From contig NZ_JADPRT010000001.1 in the NCBI RefSeq assembly GCF_015690355.1, positions 186,001 through 250,000 of the forward strand: a stretch of 64,000 bases of DNA, in the 5' to 3' direction. A program made the translations under genes and the position numbers. This document shows, piece after piece, positions 34,810 through 41,774 of this stretch. Origin of the DNA: Streptacidiphilus fuscans (lineage in GTDB: Bacteria > Actinomycetota > Actinomycetes > Streptomycetales > Streptomycetaceae). Numbering within the stretch: the stretch's first letter is position 1; each line of letters opens with the position of its first letter. The notes beneath the pieces are model-generated. The model was not told where the DNA came from. It was given only the letters and a program-made list of their open reading frames with translations, and ran no database searches.

Positions 34810-36054
34810 ATGGCCGGCGCGCTGTTCTCGCCGCTGCATCTGCCCTCCGGGGCGGTGCTGCCCAACCGGATCGCGAAGGCGGCCATGGAGGAGAACCTGG
34901 CCGCCGCAGGCCAGGTGCCCGACCGGAAGCTGATCGACCTCTACCTGCGCTGGGCCGCGGGCGGCACCGGTCTGCTGATCACCGGCAACGTCATGGTCCA
35001 CGCCGAGGCGCTGACCGGTCCGGGCGGCGTGGTGCTCGACGACGCCGCGCCCTTGGCGCCGTTCGTCGCGTGGGCCAAGGCGGGCAAGTCTGCGGGCGGG
35101 AAGATCTGGATGCAGATCAACCACCCCGGTCGCCAGATCGCGTCCGACATGCCCGGCGTCGTGTGGGGACCCTCCGACGTCGGAGTCGACCTGGGCAGGC
35201 TCAGCAGCCGGTTCGGCAAGCCCGTCGCGATGACGGCGGATCAGATCGAGGCGACGGTGAAGCGGTTCGCGGTCACCGCGCGCCGGGCCGAGGAGGCGGG
35301 CTTCGACGGCGTGGAGATCCACGCCGCGCACGGCTACCTGCTGTCGCAGTTCCTCTCGCCGCTGGTCAACAAGCGCACGGACCGGTGGGGCGGGTCGCTG
35401 GAGAACCGCGCCCGGATGCTGCTGGACGTCGTCCGCGCGGTACGCAGCGTGGTCTCGCCGTCGTTCGCGGTCGCCGTCAAGCTCAACTCCGCCGACTTCC
35501 AGCGCGGTGGCTTCGACGCCGACGACGCGCGTCAGGTGATCGAGTGGCTGGCGCCGCTCGGCGTCGATCTGGTCGAGCTGTCCGGCGGCAGCTACGAGAG
35601 CCCCGCGATGGCCGGCCGCCCCGCCGACGCGCGCACCGCCGCCCGGGAGGCCTACTTCCTGGAGCTGGCCAAGGACTTGCTCACCACCAGCCCCCTCCCG
35701 CTGATGCTCACCGGCGGCATCACCCGCCGCGAGACCGCCGAGGCGGTCCTGGACAGCGGCGTCCACGTCGTCGGCATGGCCACCGCCCTCTCGGTCACCC
35801 CCGACCTGCCCAACCGCTGGGTCGAGGGCCGCGAGGCCGACCGGCAGATGCGGCCGGTGGCCTGGTCCAACAAGGCCCTCGCCTCGGCGGCCGGCATGGC
35901 CATGGTCCGCAGGCAACTGCGCCGCATCGCCCGCGGCAACGCCCCGAAGCCCGGCACCCGCCCGGCCGTCGCACTGTTGGCCGACCACCGCCACCAGCGC
36001 AACGCGCTGCGCAGCTACCGCGCCTGGCTGCCCACCGCGCAGGGCACCCGCTGA
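34810..36054 (+). CDS. NADH:flavin oxidoreductase / old yellow enzyme family
   Basis: A 414-residue FMN-dependent TIM-barrel ene-reductase. Features are 'LPSGAVLPNRIAKAAMEENLA' at the N-terminus, 'WMQINHPGRQ', the substrate-binding 'EIHAAHGYLLSQFLSPLVNKRTDRWGGS' block cut short here as 'HAAHGYLLSQF', and 'VHVVGMATALSV' phosphate-binding loop. It would reduce activated alkenes such as enones or nitro compounds. The ATG at 34810 has AGGAG 7 nt upstream; the upstream ATG at 34792 lacks one. It is regulated by the divergent TetR protein. Confidence 0.9.
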   Translation: MAGALFSPLHLPSGAVLPNRIAKAAMEENLAAAGQVPDRKLIDLYLRWAAGGTGLLITGNVMVHAEALTGPGGVVLDDAAPLAPFVAWAKAGKSAGGKIWMQINHPGRQIASDMPGVVWGPSDVGVDLGRLSSRFGKPVAMTADQIEATVKRFAVTARRAEEAGFDGVEIHAAHGYLLSQFLSPLVNKRTDRWGGSLENRARMLLDVVRAVRSVVSPSFAVAVKLNSADFQRGGFDADDARQVIEWLAPLGVDLVELSGGSYESPAMAGRPADARTAAREAYFLELAKDLLTTSPLPLMLTGGITRRETAEAVLDSGVHVVGMATALSVTPDLPNRWVEGREADRQMRPVAWSNKALASAAGMAMVRRQLRRIARGNAPKPGTRPAVALLADHRHQRNALRSYRAWLPTAQGTR

Positions 36055-36414
<360 letters not shown>

Positions 36415-36501
36415 CGCAGGCGTGACGCGGGTGGTCGGGAGCGTTGCTCGGGGCCACCCGCGATTTCCGTGTCGCGCATTCCCCGGCCGCCCATGGCGCA
36501 G

Positions 36502-36654
36502 TCATCGGCCGAACGGCCACCAGGAGCGCTTCGGCTCCGGCGGGCAGGTGCAGCGCTGTGCCTTGGGCATGCCGGCGAGCACCTGGTCCACGTGGTTCCC
36601 GCAGCCCGCGTAGGTGGCCTTGCCGCACTTCCTGCACGTCACTCGACGGCACAT
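36502..36654 (-). CDS. Small Cys-rich conserved protein (50 residues)
   Basis: A tiny soluble protein with seven Cys. Its pattern is 'CRRVTCRKCGKATYAGCG', then 'HVDQVLAGMPKAQRC' and 'CTCPPEP'. I recognise this as a small actinobacterial conserved protein of unknown function often described only as hypothetical; a zinc knuckle is likely. The ATG at 36654 has a GGAAGGGA ribosome site; an extended start at 36714 would run into the operator. Operator 2 lies 61 nt upstream of the start codon, linking it to the CsoR-type regulator. Confidence 0.7.
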   Translation of the reverse strand: MCRRVTCRKCGKATYAGCGNHVDQVLAGMPKAQRCTCPPEPKRSWWPFGR

Positions 36655-36714
36655 GTCACACGTCCCTTCCGTCCGGGGGTCGAGCCGCCGGATCGTCCGC
36701 TGTGCAGTCCACAA

Positions 36715-36728
36715 TACCCCCAGGGGTA
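36715..36728. promoter_or_regulatory. CsoR/CstR-type operator 2
   Basis: TACCCC-CA-GGGGTA has perfect 6-nt arms and a 2-nt centre. It lies between the divergent Cys-rich gene and the MMPL leader, so it could control the former or both. Confidence 0.75.
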
Positions 36729-36838
36729 ATATCCACAGTGTCGCCCGTGCTGGTGGGGCGGGCGCCCAGCCGGGCGCGGCGGACGCGTGGTCGGGTGGAA
36801 TGCATCGATCCGCTTGACCGTTCAGGTAGCCTGAAGGA

Positions 36839-36852
36839 TACCCCCGGGGGTA
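36839..36852. promoter_or_regulatory. CsoR/CstR-type operator 3
   Basis: TACCCCCGGGGGTA is a perfect 14-nt palindrome, the strongest of the four sites. It lies 111 nt upstream of the MMPL start and just before a terminator-like hairpin. Confidence 0.8.
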
Positions 36853-36874
36853 ATGTGCAAAGTCTGATGATGCG

Positions 36875-36900
36875 GGCCCGCCCTATGCGGGCCTCTTTTT
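36875..36900 (+). terminator. Terminator-like hairpin in the MMPL leader
   Basis: GGCCCGC (36875-36881) pairs perfectly with GCGGGCC (36887-36893) around a CCTAT loop, followed by TCTTTTT. It lies after operator 3 and before the MMPL gene. Such hairpin-plus-U-tract signals are rare in very GC-rich leaders, so it may be an attenuator or it may end a short upstream transcript. A 12-codon frame (ATG at 36867 to TAG at 36900-36902) spans the hairpin. Confidence 0.6.
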
Positions 36901-36913
36901 AGGCCCTCGCATA

Positions 36914-36927
36914 TACCCCCACCCGTA
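36914..36927. promoter_or_regulatory. Degenerate CsoR/CstR-type operator 4
   Basis: TACCCCCACCCGTA keeps the left arm of the palindrome but its right arm is altered. It lies 37 nt upstream of the MMPL start codon and may be a decayed or low-affinity copy. Confidence 0.35.
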
Positions 36928-36963
36928 TGTGACCTGACTCGTCTCACCGGAACGGAGCACGAC

Positions 36964-39132
36964 GTGAACCCCGCCCCCACCGCCGCCACACAGGCGGACA
37001 CGGCCCCACCCCCGACACGCCCGGCGAGCCCCGGCCTGCTGGGCCGACTCGGCGCCTGGTCCGCCCAGCACGTCAAGGTCGTCCTGGCCGCCTGGATCCT
37101 GGTGGTCGTCGCGTTGGGCGCGTTCGCTCCGCAGGTCACCAGCGCCCTGTCCGGCGCGGGCTGGCAGGCGGACGGTTCGCAGTCGGTGAAGGTCCGTCAG
37201 CTCGCCCAGCAGCACTTCGCCGGCGACGCCTCCTCGGCGATCGAGATCGTGGTCACCGCCGACCAACCCGTCACCGACCCCGCGGTCCAGCACGTCATCA
37301 CCGAGGCGACCCGCATTGCCGCCGCCGACCCGCGCGTCTCCACCGTCGTCGCCCACCAGCCCGGTGCGACCATCAGCAAGGACGGTCGCACCGCCGTGCT
37401 GCTCGCCGGTGCCAAGGCCTCGCCCGACGACATGGTGCGCGCCGCCGATCACCTCAAGGGTCCGCTGGCCGCCTTGTCCGGCCACGGGATCACCGTCCAC
37501 GCCACCGGCGCGTCGGTGCTGTGGAGCGACTTCAACGCGGCCAACCACGATGCCATGATGAAGTCGGAGATCACCTCCTGGCCGGTCACCCTGGCTATCC
37601 TGGTGCTGGCCTTCGGCTCCCTGGTCGCCGCCGGGCTGCCCCTGCTGCTCACCATGGCCGGGCTCGCGGCATCCGCCGGATCCCTGGTGCTGATCAGCCA
37701 CCTGTTCCCGGTGTCCGTCTGGGCCATGAACTTCGCCATGATGTTCGCCCTCGCGCTCGGCATCGACTACGCCCTGTTCCTGGTCGTCCGGTACCGCAGT
37801 GCGCGCATGGGACGCTCCCTCAGCAGTACGGAGGCGGTGGCGGAGACCATGGACACCGCCGGCAAGGCCGTGCTGCTGTCCGGTGCGACGGTGCTGGTGA
37901 GTCTGTCCGCCGTGATGCTCGTCCCCTCGCCCGCGTTCCGGTCCATGGCAGGCGGCATCATGCTGGCCGTGCTGTTCGTCCTGGGCGCCACGCTGACCCT
38001 GTTGCCCGCCGTCCTGGGCAAGCTCGGCCACCGTGTCGACGCCCTGGCGCTGCCCTGGGTGAAGTCCGGCGAACACCGCTCCCCGCGCTTCTCCGGCTGG
38101 GGTGAGCGGCTGTGGAAGCACCCCGTGCGCTACGGAGCCGTCGCGCTCGCCGTCCTGCTGGCCCTCGCCGCTCCGGTGATCGGCCTGCGCACGGCGATGC
38201 CGTCGATCACGGTCCTCCCGCAGGACGCGAGCGCGCGGGCCGGGTACACCGCGGTCCAGGACGCCTTCGGCGCCGGCGCCCCCGGCACGCTGCAGATCCT
38301 CACCCCGTCCGGCACCGCGCAGGAGGTGGCCGCCCAGGTGGCGCACACCCCCGGAATCGCCGGAGCCATGCCCGCCCAGCCCGCCGCCGACGGCTCCGGC
38401 TGGTCGATGATCCAGGCCGTCCCCACCGTCGACCCCTCCAGCCCCCAACTCGCCCACACCGTCGACACCCTGCGCGCCGAGCTGCCCAAGGACACGCTTG
38501 TGGGCGGCGCCGCCGTCGAGAACCTCGACCTGCAGCACCTGCTCACCCAGAAGACACCCCTCGTCATCGGCGTCGTGATGGGACTCGGGTTCCTGCTCCT
38601 GCTCATCGCGCTGCGCGCGCCGCTGATCTCGGCACTCGGCACGGCCGCGAGTCTGCTGTCCACGGGAGCCGCGTTCGGCGTCGCCCGCCTGGTCTTCCAG
38701 GACGGCCACGGAGCCTCGCTGCTGGGCTTCCACCCGCAGGGATTCCTGGACGGCTGGGCGCCGGTGTTCTTCTTCGCGATGATCTTCGCCATCGCCATGG
38801 ACTACACCGTCTTCCTGCTGGCCTCCGCCAAGGAACACTACGAACGCAGCGGCAACCCACGGGAGGCGATGGTCGGCGCACTGGCCCACTCGGGGCGGGT
38901 GATCTTCGCTGCGGCAGGCGTCATGGTGGCCGTCTTCTTCACCTTCGCCCTGTCAGGTCCCCTGCCCCCCAAGGAGATGGGCATCGTGCTCGGCGTCGCC
39001 GTGCTGCTCGACGCCGCCCTGGTCCGCCTCGTCCTGCTGCCGGTCATGCTCCGCCTCACCGGACGCGCCGCCTGGCACACCCCGGCCTGGCTGGACCGCG
39101 TCCTGCCGAAGATCAGCTTCTCGCACGGCTGA
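36964..39132 (+). CDS. MMPL-family transporter
   Basis: A 722-residue RND-superfamily membrane transporter with two tandem six-helix blocks. The first helix is 'VKVVLAAWILVVVALGAFAPQV'. A conserved 'ALGIDYALFLVVRYRSARMGRS' appears in block 1 and 'AIAMDYTVFLLASAKEHYERSG' in block 2, whose Asp residues are proton-relay candidates. The large extracytoplasmic loops follow helices 1 and 7. It probably exports a hydrophobic or amphipathic compound. The GTG start follows CGGAACGGAG. Operators 3 and 4 lie upstream, suggesting control by the CsoR/CstR-type protein. Confidence 0.88.
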   Translation: MNPAPTAATQADTAPPPTRPASPGLLGRLGAWSAQHVKVVLAAWILVVVALGAFAPQVTSALSGAGWQADGSQSVKVRQLAQQHFAGDASSAIEIVVTADQPVTDPAVQHVITEATRIAAADPRVSTVVAHQPGATISKDGRTAVLLAGAKASPDDMVRAADHLKGPLAALSGHGITVHATGASVLWSDFNAANHDAMMKSEITSWPVTLAILVLAFGSLVAAGLPLLLTMAGLAASAGSLVLISHLFPVSVWAMNFAMMFALALGIDYALFLVVRYRSARMGRSLSSTEAVAETMDTAGKAVLLSGATVLVSLSAVMLVPSPAFRSMAGGIMLAVLFVLGATLTLLPAVLGKLGHRVDALALPWVKSGEHRSPRFSGWGERLWKHPVRYGAVALAVLLALAAPVIGLRTAMPSITVLPQDASARAGYTAVQDAFGAGAPGTLQILTPSGTAQEVAAQVAHTPGIAGAMPAQPAADGSGWSMIQAVPTVDPSSPQLAHTVDTLRAELPKDTLVGGAAVENLDLQHLLTQKTPLVIGVVMGLGFLLLLIALRAPLISALGTAASLLSTGAAFGVARLVFQDGHGASLLGFHPQGFLDGWAPVFFFAMIFAIAMDYTVFLLASAKEHYERSGNPREAMVGALAHSGRVIFAAAGVMVAVFFTFALSGPLPPKEMGIVLGVAVLLDAALVRLVLLPVMLRLTGRAAWHTPAWLDRVLPKISFSHG

Positions 39133-39167
39133 CCATGGCTGACCGGAAGGCATGGTGGACCGACGCT

Positions 39168-39199
39168 GCCGGGCAGCCGCCGCGAGGCGACCGCCCGGC
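39168..39199. terminator. Possible bidirectional terminator between convergent genes
   Basis: GCCGGGC (39168-39174) and GCCCGGC (39193-39199) form a perfect 7-nt inverted repeat with an 18-nt loop in the 74-nt gap between the MMPL gene and the convergent phosphoesterase gene. There is no T-tract, so it is a weak candidate. Confidence 0.3.
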
Positions 39200-39206
39200 G
39201 CTCGGC

Positions 39207-41429
39207 TCAGCCCGCGTGGTGCTCCACGAGGGCGAACCGTCCGTTGTCGCCGTGGCCGTAGCCGACGGCGAAGAGCTGGCCGTCCCGGGTGGCGGCGATC
39301 GCCGCGACGACGCAGTCGTTGGTGTTCAGGTACGGCACGTCGACGGTCTGCCAGCGGCCGTCCTTGAGCGAGGCCACCAGCGGGTCCAGGAACTCGGTGG
39401 TGGTGTCGAGGTAGCTGCCGACCAGCGTCGGGACGCCGTGGGCGACGGCGATGCCGGTCACGTCGCCGAAGCCGGAGCCCATCTGGCTGAGCAGCGTGGC
39501 GGTCCAGTGTCCGTGGGCGTCACGGTGCAGGACCAGCGGACGGGCCGTGTGTGCGGCGTCGTCGCTCTGGCCTGCGGCCCAGACCTGGCCGTCGGCTGTC
39601 ACGGTGACGGCCTGGAGGAGGGAGCTGGTGATCCCGGCGTCGGGCACGGTCACGGCGGTCCAGCGGCGGCCGTCGTAGTGCTCGACCAGCGGGGTGTCGC
39701 CGGTGGTGCCGTTGCGCTGGCCGACGGCCCAGATGTCGTGCGGGCCCTGGGCGGTGACGCCGTACAGGTGGTTGCCGGTCGCGCCCGGCTCGGCGGCGTC
39801 GACGACGGACCAGCGGTGGCCGTCGAAGTGCTCGACCAGGGCGGAGAAGCCGCCGTTCGCGTTCTCCTGGTCGCCGACCGCCCACACGTCGTCCGCGGAG
39901 GACGCGGTCACCGAGTAGAGGGTGTCATGGACCGAGGTCAGCTTGGGCAGCGCGGCAGGGTGCCAGGCGTGTCCGTCCCAGGCCTGGACGAGGCTGTGGG
40001 ACTGGCCGCGGTCGTCCATCATCACGCCCACGGCCCAGGCTCGGCCCGGGACGGCGGCGACGCCGTAGAGGGCGTTGAAGTTGGTGCCCGCGACGCCGAT
40101 CGGCGTGTTGGTCCACTTCGTGCCGTCGTAGTGGGCGGCCAGGGACAGCATCGCGTCCTGGTTGCCGGCGGCCGTGTCGGGCAGCATCGAGCCGACCGCC
40201 CACACGTCCTTGGGCGAGACCACGGCGACCGCGCCGTAGTTGTTGTCGGCGGTGCCGAGTTGGGGCTGCGGCTGGACGGTCCAGCCGGCACGGCTGCCGG
40301 TGAACGTCGTGGTCGTGACCGGCTCGGTCGGGACCGGCGTCGGGGTCGCGTAGGTCGGAACGGGCAGCGGGCGGAAGGCCTGGGCGGCCGAGCCCTTGCC
40401 GGTCACCGCGTACATCGGCGACATCGGCGCGGTGGTCGCGTCGCAGGAGTGCTGCAGGCAGGCGACGCCGAAGTTGTCCTGGATCGTGCGCAGCATCGAG
40501 TAGTGGCTGTACGCGGCACCGGCCTGGAGGTGACGCGGGCCGTGGCTGGTGACGACCACGTTCACGGTCCGGCCGCCGCCCGCGCCGCTGGTGTCGGTCT
40601 CGTCGCCCTCGTCGACGACGACGTCGATCGCGTTGTCGCCCTGCTTCCAGAACGACGCGCCGGTGATCTCGGCGACGAGGCTGCCCAGTTGGGCGTCGCC
40701 GGTGGCGACCAGGCGCTGGTCCTCTGGGTCGCTGCCGCCGGTGGTGCCGGAGTCGACGCAGTACGGCGGGTCGCCGTGCATGTCGAGGCACTCGCTCGGG
40801 ACGACGTAGCCGAACTGCGGGACGTGGCCGGTGCGCAGATCCTGCGTCAGCTGCCCGAAGCCCACCTGGCGGGACCAGTCGGCGGCGTTCCAGTCGGTGG
40901 TGAAGTTGGCGATGCCGTTGTGCTTGGCCGCGTACAACGGGTCCTTGTCCGGGGAGCCGTTGCAGTTGGCCGGGTAGCAGATGCCCTGGTAACCCGGGTG
41001 CGGGAGGTTCTGGAAGTAGCCCTTCCAGCTGACACGGGCCTGGTCGAGCTCGGAGATCAGGCTCGGGGCGTCGACCTTGTTGACGTAGTACGGGTTGTCG
41101 TAGCCCTGCACGCCGAAGGTGCTGCCGCCCAGCATCGCGATGTAGTTCACCTCGCTCGGGTGCGTCACGGCGGAGTAGTTCGTCGCCGAGCCGTAGGTAC
41201 GGGCCAGGGCGTTGAGGTTGGGCGCGGCCGGGTTGCCGATCAGGTCGGTGTAGCCGTGGTTCTCCAGGACGACCATGAAGACGTGGTCGTAGTGCGGAGC
41301 ACCAGGGGCGTGCGCTGCGGTGACGTGTGCTGTGGTGGCGGGGCTGTGCGCGGACGCCTGCGGCGCCAACGCCAGTCCTGCCACTGCGGCGCAGGCAACG
41401 CCGACGGCGCGCAGTCTCTTCGCTGACAT
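39207..41429 (-). CDS. Secreted phosphoesterase (PF04185-like) with C-terminal beta-propeller
   Basis: A 740-residue exported protein with a signal peptide ('VGVACAAVAGLALAPQASAHS'). The N-terminal ~320 residues are an alkaline-phosphatase-superfamily phosphoesterase with 'YDHVFMVVLENHGYTDL' and 'VTHPSEVNYIAMLGGS', which carry metal and nucleophile positions, and a 'VVVDEGDETD' metal motif. A Pro/Thr linker leads to ~400 residues of repeats with 'DVWAVG' and 'LVEHFDGHRW', a propeller like those in other secreted Streptomyces hydrolases. It probably hydrolyses phosphate esters outside the cell, perhaps phospholipids. The ATG at 41429 was chosen over a TTG 15 nt upstream. Confidence 0.85.
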   Translation of the reverse strand: MSAKRLRAVGVACAAVAGLALAPQASAHSPATTAHVTAAHAPGAPHYDHVFMVVLENHGYTDLIGNPAAPNLNALARTYGSATNYSAVTHPSEVNYIAMLGGSTFGVQGYDNPYYVNKVDAPSLISELDQARVSWKGYFQNLPHPGYQGICYPANCNGSPDKDPLYAAKHNGIANFTTDWNAADWSRQVGFGQLTQDLRTGHVPQFGYVVPSECLDMHGDPPYCVDSGTTGGSDPEDQRLVATGDAQLGSLVAEITGASFWKQGDNAIDVVVDEGDETDTSGAGGGRTVNVVVTSHGPRHLQAGAAYSHYSMLRTIQDNFGVACLQHSCDATTAPMSPMYAVTGKGSAAQAFRPLPVPTYATPTPVPTEPVTTTTFTGSRAGWTVQPQPQLGTADNNYGAVAVVSPKDVWAVGSMLPDTAAGNQDAMLSLAAHYDGTKWTNTPIGVAGTNFNALYGVAAVPGRAWAVGVMMDDRGQSHSLVQAWDGHAWHPAALPKLTSVHDTLYSVTASSADDVWAVGDQENANGGFSALVEHFDGHRWSVVDAAEPGATGNHLYGVTAQGPHDIWAVGQRNGTTGDTPLVEHYDGRRWTAVTVPDAGITSSLLQAVTVTADGQVWAAGQSDDAAHTARPLVLHRDAHGHWTATLLSQMGSGFGDVTGIAVAHGVPTLVGSYLDTTTEFLDPLVASLKDGRWQTVDVPYLNTNDCVVAAIAATRDGQLFAVGYGHGDNGRFALVEHHAG

Positions 41430-41774
41430 GAGGGTTCCAATCAAGCTGACAACTGCCTGGTCAGGGCAGCGACTCGGGTGTTCGAGGGGAGATCCTGATG
41501 GGACAAAAGGTGCTTTTCAGGCATTCCATAGCGGCGGAACGCCCAACTCTGGGTGAACAGAAGGAATTTCACGTGCCCCGGTCCCACCCTTTTCGGCGGA
41601 GCGCGCGCCGTCCACGGGGGAACTACTCATTTCCGGGCCCGGATCCGGTGCCGTGAGGGCGCGGCTCCCGGCGCGTCTACGCGCGCTGACCAGGGGTGTT
41701 AGGCTGCCCGCCACCCCGGCCCCACACGAGCGGCGCAGCGCGGTACCGCACAGCACAACGGCGAGGAGAGACCG
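41430..41774. other. Divergent promoter region of phosphoesterase and LuxR genes
   Basis: This 345-nt region has no supported gene. On the - strand it holds GTTCACCC followed 11 nt later by GTTGGGC (41541-41558), resembling a PHO-box direct repeat, though the second unit is poor. No clear -10/-35 pair was recognised for either gene. Confidence 0.4.

Noticed and set aside
36444-36902. 152-codon frame across the CsoR operators
   Set aside because: It overlaps operators 2 and 3 and the terminator-like hairpin and gives Arg/Ser/Pro-rich sequence; only its last 12 codons were noted as a possible leader peptide.
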